Shown: positions 35,244 to 43,844 of the stretch, one piece after another | Numbering within the stretch: position 1 is the stretch's first letter | Layout: each line of letters begins with the position of its first letter | Assembly (NCBI RefSeq): GCF_017873565.1 | Contig: NZ_JAGGKH010000013.1 | Location: 1-64,000, forward strand | Origin: Lederbergia galactosidilytica | GTDB taxonomy: Bacteria > Bacillota > Bacilli > Bacillales > Bacillaceae_C | Length of the DNA stretch: 64,000 nt | Reading direction: 5' to 3' | Made by a program: the position numbers and the translations under genes | Notes under the pieces: model-generated | Told to the model about the DNA's origin: nothing | What the model saw: only the letters and a program-made list of their open reading frames with translations | Database searches by the model: none

Positions 35244-36116
35244 TTATATGAGACTTTTCTCTTGTTCACGTAAGATTTTTCTTTTAGCTGAAGGAGGCAT
35301 ACTCTTTATCTGTTTAAAAACCCTTCCGAAATAAGTAACACTCTCATAACCTACTTTTTCTGCAATTTCCATTATCGGCCAATCGGTTTCCACAAGCATT
35401 CTTTCAGCCTCATTTATTCTAAGCATATTTAGATATTCTATCAAAGTCTTGCCAGTTACTTTCTTAAACACTTTACAAAAATGATTTGGACTCAAATTAA
35501 CCATTTTTGCGGCATTTTCTATACTTATACTTTCATGATAATTTTCTCGCAAATCATTCAATAGAACCGTTAAATTATATCTCTCTTCAATTCGCGAAGC
35601 TGGTAATTCCTTTAAGTAGCTATACTCTCTAAATATCAGGCCAAAAGTTTGATAAAGCTCTGCCTTTATCATTAATTCATAACCTTTTTCTTTTCGTTCA
35701 AATTCATCAATTAATTTTGAAATAGAATGTCTAATTTGCTCCGTATGCGGATCTTCTTTCCTTAAAAAGTTTGGTAGCTTTATCTGCTCATTAAAATAAG
35801 GAGAAAAATAAAGATTTTCCGTATTATCCAAACCGCTATTTCGGATAATCGCTTCATTAAACACGATAGCAATCAATTTTGTGTTTTTTCCTATCACGCG
35901 GGCTGCATGAAGTTGTTTAGGATGGAATAGAGCTATTTCCCCTTTTTTTAAATGTACATAAACATCATCAATTTGTACGACCGCTTCTCCTTCTTTAATC
36001 ATCACCCACTCCATATGATCATGCCAGTGCAAGTGGATTCCATTAATATAAAACACATTGATGGGAAAAGTCTTATCTGGTATAACAGTGGATTCTTTCA
36101 ATTGTTTTCGGATCAT
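35244..36116 (-). CDS. AraC-family transcriptional regulator
   Basis: A 290-aa regulator with an N-terminal cupin-type effector domain (about 20-150; HLHWHDHMEW near 32 and the HPKQLHAARV motif) and a C-terminal double helix-turn-helix (about 190-288; SIENAAKMVNLSPNHFCKVF and IMEIAEKVGYESVTYFGRVF). It sits between two sugar-isomerase genes and is divergent from the isomerase/dehydrogenase pair at 36.3-38.2 kb, which it probably activates. AGGAGGTTTATAA precedes the ATG. The effector is unknown. Confidence 0.9.
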   Translation of the reverse strand: MIRKQLKESTVIPDKTFPINVFYINGIHLHWHDHMEWVMIKEGEAVVQIDDVYVHLKKGEIALFHPKQLHAARVIGKNTKLIAIVFNEAIIRNSGLDNTENLYFSPYFNEQIKLPNFLRKEDPHTEQIRHSISKLIDEFERKEKGYELMIKAELYQTFGLIFREYSYLKELPASRIEERYNLTVLLNDLRENYHESISIENAAKMVNLSPNHFCKVFKKVTGKTLIEYLNMLRINEAERMLVETDWPIMEIAEKVGYESVTYFGRVFKQIKSMPPSAKRKILREQEKSLI

Positions 36117-36287
36117 TTATAAACCTCCTGTATTTCAAAGGTAAGTCAGTGCCTTGCTTATTGTTAATTAGTTTGCATTGGTAAATCATAAAATTGTTCG
36201 ATTATCTAGTAAGATTCGCTGTAGAAAGTAAAATTCCTTTCCTATACGATAAAAACAAGACATCGAAAAAAAGTGAGGTAAATAATC

Positions 36288-37169
36288 ATGTCACAGATTA
36301 GAATTGGTACACTTGTAAATGGCGGAGATGCTGTCCGAATTCTTCCACAAATTATCCCCCATGGATTTGAGTCATTTAGCTTAACTTTTTGGCAAACAAC
36401 GGGGAGTGTAGACTTATCGGAATTGGCAAAACAAGTAAAAGAGATTATTGCTGAAAAAGATATCATAATATCCAGCCTAAGTGTTTTCGGTAACCCGTTA
36501 ACAGGAGAAGGAAATAATGCAGATACATTAAAGAGTTGGGAGCGACTCATTGATATAGCACCAGAGTTTGGAACTGATTTAGTTACTGGATTTACAGGGA
36601 GAATGCCTGGTTCTATCGATCAATCGATACCTCGCTTTGCTGAAGTTTTTGGAGAACTGACCGATCGAGCGAAGGATAAGGGTGTAAAAATCGCCTTTGA
36701 AAATTGTGATATGGGTGGTTCCTGGGAAACGGGTGATTGGAATATTGCCCACAATCCACAAGCTTGGGAAATGATGTTTAATGCTGTTCCAAAAGAAAAT
36801 ATCGGCTTACAATGGGAGCCTTGTCATCAAATGGTCAGTCTTATTGATCCCATTCCCCAGCTACGTAAATGGATAGGGAAGATTTTTAATGTTCATGGAA
36901 AAGATGCAACGATTGCATGGGATATTGTAAAAGAATATGGAATCCATGGGCCAAAACAATTTGTCTGGCACCGCACTCCTGGTTTTGGTGATACAAATTG
37001 GACAGATATTATCTCAATTTTACGACAGCATGGTTACAAAGGAAGTATTGATATTGAGGGGTTTCATGATCCTGTTTACTCTGGTGATTTGGAAATGACA
37101 GGACAGGTTCATGGACTGAACTATTTAAAACAATGTCGTGGAGGAGACTTCGTTCCTAACCCAGTATAA
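36288..37169 (+). CDS. Sugar phosphate isomerase/epimerase family (TIM barrel)
   Basis: A 293-aa xylose-isomerase-like TIM barrel. Metal-site motifs include AFENCDMGGSW (Glu near 143), GLQWEPCHQM (Glu near 178), NVHGKDA (His near 207) and SIDIEGFHD (Glu near 262). It is paired 28 bp upstream of a Gfo/Idh/MocA dehydrogenase gene. This pairing is common in inositol and keto-sugar catabolism, but the substrate cannot be named. GTGAGGTAA precedes the ATG. It is distantly related to the isomerase at 34090-35058. Confidence 0.88.
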   Translation: MSQIRIGTLVNGGDAVRILPQIIPHGFESFSLTFWQTTGSVDLSELAKQVKEIIAEKDIIISSLSVFGNPLTGEGNNADTLKSWERLIDIAPEFGTDLVTGFTGRMPGSIDQSIPRFAEVFGELTDRAKDKGVKIAFENCDMGGSWETGDWNIAHNPQAWEMMFNAVPKENIGLQWEPCHQMVSLIDPIPQLRKWIGKIFNVHGKDATIAWDIVKEYGIHGPKQFVWHRTPGFGDTNWTDIISILRQHGYKGSIDIEGFHDPVYSGDLEMTGQVHGLNYLKQCRGGDFVPNPV

Positions 37170-37197
37170 ATTATGAACAGTAAAGGAGTTATTAAAA

Positions 37198-38214
37198 ATG
37201 GATCCATTTAAAATTATTGTAGCCGGCTGTGGCAGCATGGCAAATACATGGATAGATTATGTAGCAACACGGACAGATGCCGAAGTAGTAGGACTTGTAG
37301 ATGTTCACCTAGAGACGGCCAAAAAAATGGCAGAGCAGAAAAGTTTAAATGTTCCTGTCTTTACTGACCTATCTGAAGGTATCGAAACAACCAATGCAAA
37401 CTTGGTTTTTGATGTAACCATTCCTGCTGCCCACAAACAAATTGTCACGACTGCATTAAATGCTGGTTGCCAAGTTTTTGGAGAAAAACCAATGGCAGAA
37501 TCAATAGAAGATGCCCAAGCTGTGTTAGAAGTTGCCAAGCAAACGGGAAACAAATATACTGTTATGCAAAACCGTAGATATTTACAACAGATACGAGCGT
37601 TTCGGGATTTTCTAGCCACCGGAACTATCGGCTCTATCGGCTCTATTCATGCGGACTTCTTTATTGGCGCCCATTTCGGTGGATTTCGTGATCTAATGGA
37701 TCATCCACTAATATTAGATATGGCCATTCATACCTTTGATCAAGCCCGTTTCATTAGCGGGGCTAGGCCTGTATCTGTCTATTGTCATGAGTACAACCCA
37801 CCAGGATCCTGGTATAAAGGCAATGCTTCAGCCGTTTGTATTTTCGAAATGAGTAATGGAGCTGTCTTCACTTATAATGGTTCTTGGTGTGCTGAAGGGA
37901 TGAATACCTCATGGGAAGCGGACTGGCGTGTCACAGGCAGCAAAGGAACAGCCTGTTGGGATGGACAACAGTTACCTGTGTATGAAGTGATTAATTCCGA
38001 TCAACAGGCTAGCTTTATTAATCCAATGAAGAAAGGCGAAGTGAAAAGCGATTGGACTGGGCAAGAAGGACATTGGGGCTGCCTGGATGAAATGTTTGCT
38101 TCGCTCAAAGAAAAGCGATTTGCTGAGACTGATTGCCGCGACAATATTGAAAGTATGAAAATGGTCTTTGGAGCCATTGAAAGTGCGAAATCAAAGAAAA
38201 AAGTTGTATTTTAA
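37198..38214 (+). CDS. Gfo/Idh/MocA family NAD(P)-dependent oxidoreductase
   Basis: A 338-aa dehydrogenase. It shows the Rossmann motif VAGCGSMANTWIDY (7-20), the catalytic-region motif FGEKPMAES (near 97) and LDMAIHTFDQARF (near 178) in the substrate domain. It forms an operon with the TIM-barrel gene upstream (AAAGGAGTTATT ribosome site). A convergent terminator follows. Only distantly similar to the dehydrogenase at 528-1610, so the two probably act on different substrates. Confidence 0.9.
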   Translation: MDPFKIIVAGCGSMANTWIDYVATRTDAEVVGLVDVHLETAKKMAEQKSLNVPVFTDLSEGIETTNANLVFDVTIPAAHKQIVTTALNAGCQVFGEKPMAESIEDAQAVLEVAKQTGNKYTVMQNRRYLQQIRAFRDFLATGTIGSIGSIHADFFIGAHFGGFRDLMDHPLILDMAIHTFDQARFISGARPVSVYCHEYNPPGSWYKGNASAVCIFEMSNGAVFTYNGSWCAEGMNTSWEADWRVTGSKGTACWDGQQLPVYEVINSDQQASFINPMKKGEVKSDWTGQEGHWGCLDEMFASLKEKRFAETDCRDNIESMKMVFGAIESAKSKKKVVF

Positions 38215-38288
38215 ATAATGTTAAAAGAACTCTTGAATCTTCTAGTATGCTTTTAAAAAGTTTTTCTAACCTTATCCATACACCAAAA

Positions 38289-38320
38289 GATCACCAGTTG
38301 CTCAAGTTCAACTGGTGATC
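38289..38320. terminator. Bidirectional terminator
   Basis: GATCACCAGTTG (38289-38300) and CAACTGGTGATC (38309-38320) form a perfect 12-bp stem between convergent genes. The A-run on the left gives a T-tail for the minus strand. Confidence 0.8.
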
Positions 38321-38332
38321 TAATTATTATCT

Positions 38333-38578
38333 TTATTCTTCTTTCGGTTTTTCTTGTAATTTATTGTAATATTGAACGCTCGTCATCGCGCCTTCATCCA
38401 CCATCTTCGCGTCCTCTAATTCAGAAGGCTTTCCTAAATCTTTTAAGTAGGATGAATTAAACTTATTCACCGCTTTTGTAAATTGGCTTTTAATCTTTTC
38501 TCGATTTTCACTACTTGATAAGTAGGCAGCACCGGCCACTGCTCCGGCCACACCAATTATTTTTCCAAATTTCCCCAT
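38333..38578 (-). CDS. Small protein of unknown function with a hydrophobic N-terminus
   Basis: An 81-aa protein. The N-terminus GKIIGVAGAVAGAAYLSS could be a weak membrane segment. The charged remainder contains NREKIKSQFTKAVNKF and ends in Lys/Glu. I do not recognise a characterised family; the layout recalls YtxH-like stress proteins but this is not secure. The ATG at 38578 with GAAGGGAAG upstream is preferred over the in-frame ATG at 38599, which has no ribosome site. Monocistronic. Confidence 0.65.
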   Translation of the reverse strand: MGKFGKIIGVAGAVAGAAYLSSSENREKIKSQFTKAVNKFNSSYLKDLGKPSELEDAKMVDEGAMTSVQYYNKLQEKPKEE

Positions 38579-38998
38579 CGATATCAGCTTCCCTTCCATT
38601 ATGTTATTCCCAAAAACCAGTAAACAAATGAACAGGTGCTTCTTCTATTATGATCATCTCATATAACAAGATAATTTAAAAATAATATCCCCCCAGCTTT
38701 ATCTTAACGATTCTTTTACAGGATATGTATATCTGGGCAAATTGACATAAAAATTTCCAATTTATCAAAAAACATCATTATTTTTTAATTACATGCAAAA
38801 GGAATATGTTTATAGTGTAAGTCCTTAGCTGAACATTTATAGTTTATTTACCGAGGCTATTCACACTCAACCTATTGGAAAAGTTTAACTTTAAAAAGCT
38901 GTTGCCAATGGCATTATTACATAACATCTAAAACGCTCATAAATCTCCTACCATAGGAAAGAATAACAGGGGAATTTTATTAAATGAGGTGAAAAACA
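38579..38998. other. Intergenic region upstream of sspL
   Basis: A divergent AT-rich spacer. No ORF or clear operator was found. A forespore (SigG) promoter for sspL is expected here but I could not identify one with confidence. Confidence 0.35.
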
Positions 38999-39157
38999 AT
39001 GACAAGGGAAAAAAATATTCCGAGAAAAAAGTTGCACACTAAAAATAGGGGTAGAAATGCTACAAGTGTAACCCCACAAGGCTACGCTGATACCGAGTTC
39101 GCGCAAGAACCAAAGAGCAAACTAGAAAGTGCTGCAAAGAAAAAGAACACAAAATAA
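38999..39157 (+). CDS. sspL: Small acid-soluble spore protein L (SspL-like)
   Basis: A 52-aa basic protein too short for the usual ORF cut-off. Its core NRGRNATSVTPQG and tail KSKLESAAKKKNTK match the Bacillus SspL pattern (KGRLTGGVTPQG ... ELEERAKKSNTK), a minor SASP made in the forespore. GAGGTGAAAAACA precedes the ATG. This gene indicates an endospore-forming host. Its exact role in the spore is unknown in the family. Confidence 0.8.
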   Translation: MTREKNIPRKKLHTKNRGRNATSVTPQGYADTEFAQEPKSKLESAAKKKNTK

Positions 39158-39209
39158 GGATAAGATTGATGCTGACTTAAGTTGTCTATGCTTAATCAAG
39201 TAAAACTGC

Positions 39210-39245
39210 ACCCCAATAGTTAGATTTTTTTCTAACAATTGGGGT
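39210..39245. terminator. Hairpin after sspL
   Basis: ACCCCAAT plus GTTAGA pairs with TCTAAC plus ATTGGGGT around a T-rich loop. There is no T-run after it on the plus strand. It lies between sspL and the convergent SMR pair. Confidence 0.5.
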
Positions 39246-39291
39246 ACGGTCCAGAATAAGATGCAATTTTTCTATAACGAAATGGCGAATA

Positions 39292-39609
39292 TTATCCTCC
39301 TAATACTTTTAAGCCAACGGCGCCTGCAATAATACAGAACAAAAATAGGATTCTTTTCCAGCCAGCTGATTCTTTAAAAAAGATAATCCCAATAAGAACA
39401 GCCCCAACGGCCCCTAAGCCCGTCCATACTGCATAAGCTGTTCCTAATGGAATCTCTCGCATCGCCATAGAAAGAAATATAAATCCACCACCAAAGGTTC
39501 CAATAATAGCAAGGAGCCAGCCAATCGATTTATTCCGTAAATATAGATTAATACTCATCACACCAAAAATTTCACCGAAACTTGCAATGATTAAATAAAG
39601 CCAAGCCAT
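39292..39609 (-). CDS. ykkD: Small multidrug resistance (SMR) protein, YkkD-like subunit
   Basis: A 105-aa SMR protein with four TM helices. The membrane-embedded Glu is in ASFGEIFGVMS (Glu about 13), and the family segment GTAYAVWTGLGAVGAVLIGI (near 58-77) is present. SMR pairs of the YkkCD type export guanidinium and other small cations by proton antiport. The longer upstream frame overlaps the partner gene; the ATG at 39609 has GGGAGGGGAG before it. It is directly downstream of the YkkC-like gene, and heterodimers are expected. No guanidine riboswitch precedes the pair, so the substrate may differ. Confidence 0.8.
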   Translation of the reverse strand: MAWLYLIIASFGEIFGVMSINLYLRNKSIGWLLAIIGTFGGGFIFLSMAMREIPLGTAYAVWTGLGAVGAVLIGIIFFKESAGWKRILFLFCIIAGAVGLKVLGG

Positions 39610-39610
39610 T

Positions 39611-39949
39611 TTACTCCCCTCCCTTTGTTGCTGGCTCTGCATCCGGAGTTGTAACCTTAATGCCAATAACCCCTATGATAATTAAACCAATGAACAAAAT
39701 CTTTGCGAGTGAAAATTCGGCATCAAAAATAAGAAAATCAATCACAACAATCGCGGCCGCTCCTGATCCCGTAAAAACAGCATAGACGGTACCTGCTGGT
39801 AATTTTTCACATGCTTTAATAATAAAATAGAAACTGAGCACAATGACAATCCCCGTACCAATCCACTCAATAACGGAGCTAGAGTATTTTAATCCAATTA
39901 CCCAAAATACTTCGACAATTGCAGCTAGAAGTACATAGATCCAAGCCAT
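39611..39949 (-). CDS. ykkC: Small multidrug resistance (SMR) protein, YkkC-like subunit
   Basis: A 112-aa four-TM SMR protein with the essential Glu in LAAIVEVFWVIGLK (Glu about 13) and the segment AGTVYAVFTGSG near 51. The acidic tail DAEPATKGGE is like that of YkkC. It is the first gene of the pair. GAGGAGGGG precedes the ATG. The family exports cationic compounds; guanidinium or quaternary amines are plausible substrates. Confidence 0.8.
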   Translation of the reverse strand: MAWIYVLLAAIVEVFWVIGLKYSSSVIEWIGTGIVIVLSFYFIIKACEKLPAGTVYAVFTGSGAAAIVVIDFLIFDAEFSLAKILFIGLIIIGVIGIKVTTPDAEPATKGGE

Positions 39950-40112
39950 AAAAACCCCTCCTCTATCCCTAGCATTTTAGCATATCTCTACTATCTCCGC
40001 CTTGAAAAATCATTGAAGATACTCCATACCCTCTTGTCGCTAGAGAAATTTCAAAAATGCTGTAACTATTTTCCACAGATACAGTCTAATCTATAAAGGA
40101 AGGTGACCCTCT

Positions 40113-41363
40113 TTGAGAAACAAAAGCATAATTTTTACATTCATTGTATTATTTATTTTACTCCTGACTGGATGTGGCACAAAGGCAGAAAAAGATGGTT
40201 TAGCGATTGAAAGTAATGTTGACTATGGGAAGGGGGATTATACAAAAGTTAATTCCGCAAATAATCAATTAGGTTTTCATCTATTGTCTAAAGTAGATCC
40301 TGATGATCATGGGAATATTTTTATTTCACCTACTAGTTTATTGATGGCTCTTTCAATGGTCTATAATGGCGCCGATGGTGAAACAAAGGAAGAAATAGCA
40401 AAGGCTTTACAAGTGGAAGGGGTTGAGGTAGCTGACTTAAATAAAGCGAACGCATCCCTCATGTCTAAGCTGCATAATCGTTCTAAAGATGTAGAGTTAA
40501 ATGTAGCCAATTCTATTTGGTTGAATGATCACTTTCATTTCCAAGACCAGTTTAAGGAAAATACTGAGGATTATTTCAATGCAATGATTCAAGAAATCGA
40601 TGTGAATGATAGAGATGCAGGCGACACCATTAATAATTGGGTAAAAAAGGCAACAAATGAAAAAATTGACGAGATCGTGGATTCACCATTAAATCCAAAT
40701 CTTGCTTCCATTCTAATCAACACGATTTATTTTAATGGAAATTGGACACATGAATTTAAGAAGGAGTTAACTGAGGATCGTCCCTTTCATTTAGAAGATG
40801 GGACCACAAAAGATGTGCTGACCATGACACTCAATGAAAAGCTAGCATATATGGAAAATGAACATATTCAAGCCGTGACTCTCCCATATGGTGATGAGGA
40901 AAATATGAGCATGAATGTCATATTACCAAAAGAAGATACAGGTTTGGAGAAGGTTATTTCGTTAATGGATAGTGGAACCTGGAATGTCTGGCAAGAAGAA
41001 TTAACTTCCCAAGAAGGCACGGTAATGTTACCAAAATTTCAACTCGAATACGAAATCACCCTTAATAACAGTTTGGAAAAGCTAGGAATGAAAACTGCTT
41101 TTGACAAGGAAAAAGCAAACTTTCAAAAGATGCTGCAAGAAGATCAACCTCTATGGATCAGTGAAGTAAAGCAAAAAACATTCCTTGACGTAAACGAAAC
41201 AGGAACCGAAGCGGCCGCCGCTACTTCTGTCCAAATGGAAACCACATCCGCCCCAATCGGACAACCGTTCATCATGGAAATAAATCGACCATTCATCATC
41301 ATGATCACAGACCATTCAACAGATACAATCTTGTTTATGGGGAGCATCTCTAATCCACAGTAA
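40113..41363 (+). CDS. Lipoprotein serpin (serine protease inhibitor)
   Basis: A 416-aa bacterial serpin anchored outside the membrane by a lipoprotein signal (lipobox LLLTGCGTK, Cys about 21). The full serpin fold is present, including NIFISPTSLLMALSMVYNGA near 68. The reactive-centre hinge is ETGTEAAAATSVQMETT (about 360-376). The small residues at P15-P9 are those required for loop insertion, so it should be inhibitory. Counting from the hinge puts P1-P1' near Thr-Ser, which is only a prediction. It starts at TTG behind AAGGTGA. A REP-type hairpin abuts the stop codon. Target protease unknown; serpins are uncommon in Bacillaceae. Confidence 0.92.
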   Translation: MRNKSIIFTFIVLFILLLTGCGTKAEKDGLAIESNVDYGKGDYTKVNSANNQLGFHLLSKVDPDDHGNIFISPTSLLMALSMVYNGADGETKEEIAKALQVEGVEVADLNKANASLMSKLHNRSKDVELNVANSIWLNDHFHFQDQFKENTEDYFNAMIQEIDVNDRDAGDTINNWVKKATNEKIDEIVDSPLNPNLASILINTIYFNGNWTHEFKKELTEDRPFHLEDGTTKDVLTMTLNEKLAYMENEHIQAVTLPYGDEENMSMNVILPKEDTGLEKVISLMDSGTWNVWQEELTSQEGTVMLPKFQLEYEITLNNSLEKLGMKTAFDKEKANFQKMLQEDQPLWISEVKQKTFLDVNETGTEAAAATSVQMETTSAPIGQPFIMEINRPFIIMITDHSTDTILFMGSISNPQ

Positions 41364-41418
41364 AAACGGGGCCAGTCCCTCACCACGTTAACGTGATGGG
41401 GGACTGGCCCCGTTTTTT
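41362..41418 (+). repeat. REP-like hairpin 1, acting as serpin terminator
   Basis: ACGGGGCCAGTCCC pairs with GGGGACTGGCCCCGT around a palindromic CACGTTAACGTG loop, followed by TTTTTT. It begins at the serpin stop codon. It shares its GGGGACTG core and GTTAA-containing loop with the hairpins at 42886, 46698 and 52314. Confidence 0.85.
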
Positions 41419-41428
41419 AAAAATTACT

Positions 41429-41462
41429 TTGACAGATAGAGTAATATGCGATATTATTACTC
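41429..41462 (+). promoter_or_regulatory. PadR operon promoter and operator
   Basis: TTGACA (41429-41434), a 17-bp spacer and TATTAT (41452-41457) form a near-consensus promoter. The inverted repeat GAGTAAT (41439-41445) / ATTACTC (41456-41462) overlaps the -10 box, the right place for PadR autorepression. Confidence 0.75.
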
Positions 41463-41500
41463 CATCAGGTAGAATAGTTATGTTACAAGGAAGTGTCAAT

Positions 41501-41830
41501 ATGATCAGAAGTGATATTATTCGTGGACATTTAGATTCGATTATTTTGCGTTTAATTTTGGAAGAGGATCGATACGGATATGAAATATCAAAAGAAATTA
41601 GTCAACGTACGGATAATCGTTTTCAAATTAAAGAAGCCACACTGTATGCTGTATTCCAGCGGTTAGAAAAAAAGGAATTAATCGAGTCTTATTTTGGTAG
41701 TGTTTCTCTTGGCGGCAAAAGAAAATATTATAAAATCACCACATTAGGTAAGGCTTTTTTGAAAGAATCAGCAGAAGAATGGGAAATCACAAAGGAAATC
41801 ATTGATCTATTTATGGGGGGATTAAAGTGA
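41501..41830 (+). CDS. PadR-family transcriptional regulator
   Basis: A 109-aa PadR winged-helix repressor of the short (subfamily 2) type: HLDSIILRLILEEDRYGYEI, KEATLYAVFQRLEKKELIES, then the wing GGKRKYYKITTLGKAFL. It lacks the long C-terminal domain, as expected for this group. The ATG at 41501 follows AAGGAAGTG; the upstream part of the frame overlaps promoter DNA. The stop overlaps the GTG of the HAAS-domain gene. Likely represses its own operon through the inverted repeat at 41439-41462. Confidence 0.9.
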   Translation: MIRSDIIRGHLDSIILRLILEEDRYGYEISKEISQRTDNRFQIKEATLYAVFQRLEKKELIESYFGSVSLGGKRKYYKITTLGKAFLKESAEEWEITKEIIDLFMGGLK

Positions 41831-42231
41831 AAGTATTGAAAAACCATGTGCAGAGTTTATTTAGGGATATTCCGAATAGTGAACAAAAAGAAGCTTTGAT
41901 GGATGAGGTTTTACAAAACCTTGAGGAAAAGGTATGGGATTTAATGGAACAAGGCAAAGCAGAAGAAGATGCCGTTAATAAAGCCATTGTTGATTTTGGG
42001 GATATTGAAGATTTAAAACAAGAGTTAGGTGTAGTAGAAACAAAACCGCGAAAGAATAAAATGAGAAGATTAAATTTAGGTTATTCTCTATGGGGAAGTT
42101 CGTTGATCATTGCGCTTGTGCTTTTTATTAATCTATACTATACCCCACATACGATTTGGTTTGTATATCCAACCTTCGTCATACTTTGGTGGCCGTTAAC
42201 TATGTATTTTAGCTGGCTTCGAAACAAATAA
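41827..42231 (+). CDS. HAAS-domain membrane protein
   Basis: A 134-aa protein with an N-terminal helical HAAS-type (permease-prefix) domain (about 1-70; RDIPNSEQKEALMDEVLQNL and AIVDFGDIEDLKQEL). Two TM helices follow (about 82-130), with the motif WFVYPTFVILWWPLTMYF. HAAS domains are usually encoded with PadR regulators and link regulator to membrane effectors. It starts at GTG overlapping the padR stop. The C-terminal motif recurs four times in the next gene product, so the two proteins probably act together. Confidence 0.82.
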   Translation: MKVLKNHVQSLFRDIPNSEQKEALMDEVLQNLEEKVWDLMEQGKAEEDAVNKAIVDFGDIEDLKQELGVVETKPRKNKMRRLNLGYSLWGSSLIIALVLFINLYYTPHTIWFVYPTFVILWWPLTMYFSWLRNK

Positions 42232-42244
42232 GGAGTGATTACGT

Positions 42245-42877
42245 TTGAAGTATTATGATATTGGTTTCGTCGTAGTAGGCAGCCTTATGACCATTGTTTT
42301 TTTAATCATTGTCAATCTTATCACAGGATCGAATTATCCTTGGTTCATTTACCCTGCCTTTGCCTTAATTCTGTGGACAGTGGGTTACTATTTTATTCGA
42401 AATGGCAAGCAAAAACAACTTGCTCTCTTCTATAGTCTATTGATTATATTATTTCTAATTTTAACAAATTATCTAAACACCCCTGACTATCCCTGGGTCC
42501 TATTTGCGATTTATCCACTTCTATGGTGGCCAATCCTTGCATTTTTAGGCGATAAAGCTGCAGCGATGTCAACAGCTCTCATTGGTAGCACTAGTATTAT
42601 CATATATTACTTTGTTTTAAATATGATATTTTCACCTCAATATTTATGGGTCATCTATCCAGCTTTTGTTGTAATTTGGTGGCCACTTTCATTGTATCAC
42701 GCTAAAAGGAAAACTTACTTTCAATATTCCATTCATGCCAGTCTACTCATAAGCTTATTTTTTATCTGTGTTAATGTCATTTCTTCCCCACACACGATAT
42801 GGGCAGTATACCCGATCTTTTGTGTACTATGGTGGCCGTTAAGTGTGTATTACTTTGCATATAAAGTCGAAAATTAA
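42245..42877 (+). CDS. Membrane protein built from repeated W-x-x-Y-P...WWP units
   Basis: A 210-aa integral membrane protein made of four repeats of a two-helix unit. Each ends in a variant of (Y/H)xxW(V/F/A)xYPxFxxxWWP: PWFIYPAFALILW near 32, PWVLFAIYPLLWWP near 84, LWVIYPAFVVIWWP near 138 and IWAVYPIFCVLWWP near 188. I do not know a characterised function. It is the third gene of the padR-HAAS operon and shares the repeat with the HAAS protein. It starts at TTG behind AAGGAGTGATT. A REP hairpin follows at once. Confidence 0.75.
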   Translation: MKYYDIGFVVVGSLMTIVFLIIVNLITGSNYPWFIYPAFALILWTVGYYFIRNGKQKQLALFYSLLIILFLILTNYLNTPDYPWVLFAIYPLLWWPILAFLGDKAAAMSTALIGSTSIIIYYFVLNMIFSPQYLWVIYPAFVVIWWPLSLYHAKRKTYFQYSIHASLLISLFFICVNVISSPHTIWAVYPIFCVLWWPLSVYYFAYKVEN

Positions 42878-42885
42878 TCCTATTA

Positions 42886-42944
42886 AGGGGCCAGTCCCCC
42901 ATTCAAGTAAAGCGTTAAAGCATTGGGGGACTGGCCCCATTTTT
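42886..42944 (+). repeat. REP-like hairpin 2, acting as terminator
   Basis: AAGGGGCCAGTCCCCC pairs with GGGGGACTGGCCCC over a 24-nt loop with an AAGCGTTAAAGC core, followed by ATTTTT. It lies 8 bp after the stop codon of the repeat-motif membrane protein. Confidence 0.85.
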
Positions 42945-43165
42945 CGCACTAACACATCAGTAGAAAATACGCTGCCTTAATACTTTCCATTCTATTTTTT
43001 AAACACCGCTTCCCCCTTACTTCATTCAATAAAATTGCCTGTTTCTCAATCTAAACAGTTTATATACAGTTCATATTTTTATATTATGATCTTAATGTAG
43101 CTAAAATAAAGATGATACCCACATCAAATATTACAAATGGCTATAGAATAAAAGGAATGAGCATT

Positions 43166-43844
43166 ATGACAAGAATATTGATGGTTGACGATGATCCGCA
43201 TATCCGTGAACTCGTTTGCCTTCTCCTTCGCAACGAAGGCTTCCAAGTCTATGAAGCTTGTGATGGAATAGAAGCTCTTACAATGATGGAATCCACTCAA
43301 GTAGATTGGGTCATTTTAGACATTATGGATACCCCATATGGATGGCTAGGAATTATGTCGTGAACTTCGCAGCTTTTATGATTTCCCACTATTAATGTTA
43401 ACGGCCAAAAGAGAAACAACGGATAAACTAAAAGGATTTGATATGGGGACAGATGATTATTTAGTAAAACCATTCGAACCATTGGAACTAGTAGCAAGAG
43501 TAAAAGCATTATTGAAACGATACCAAATCTCTGTTTCACAGCAGCTCCAAATAGGAAGTCTTGTTCTGAATCGTAGAACATTTGAAGCTCATTATCAGAA
43601 TCACTCCATTGATTTACCCAGAAAGGAATTTGACCTGCTCTACCAGCTGGGAAGCTCCCCTGGGAAAAATTTACTCGAGAACAATTAATTGAAATTATTT
43701 GGGGTTATGATTATGAAGGAGATGAACGGACAGTGGATGTTCATATTAAACGGCTCCGCAGTCGTTTCCCTAATGAATAACAAGATTTTATCATCAAGAC
43801 CGTTCGCGGATTAGGCTATCGGTTGGAGTCACCATTATTATGAA
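43166..43844 (+). pseudogene. OmpR-family response regulator, several frameshifts
   Basis: The frame opens MTRILMVDDDPHIREL with a good ribosome site (AAAGGAATG). It loses frame after VILDIM (near 43325), continues in another frame as LMLTAKRETTDKLKGFDMGT and KPFEPLELVARVKALL, shifts again near 43665 within the winged helix (REQLIEIIWGYDYEGDERT), meets a stop near 43779, and ends TVRGLGYRLE. At least three lesions make this a clear pseudogene of a regulator once linked to the kinase remnant that overlaps its end. Confidence 0.88.

Noticed and set aside
39950-40112. Guanidine (ykkC) riboswitch upstream of the SMR pair
   Set aside because: The spacer is only about 160 bp and divergent with the serpin gene, and I could not find the conserved riboswitch motifs.
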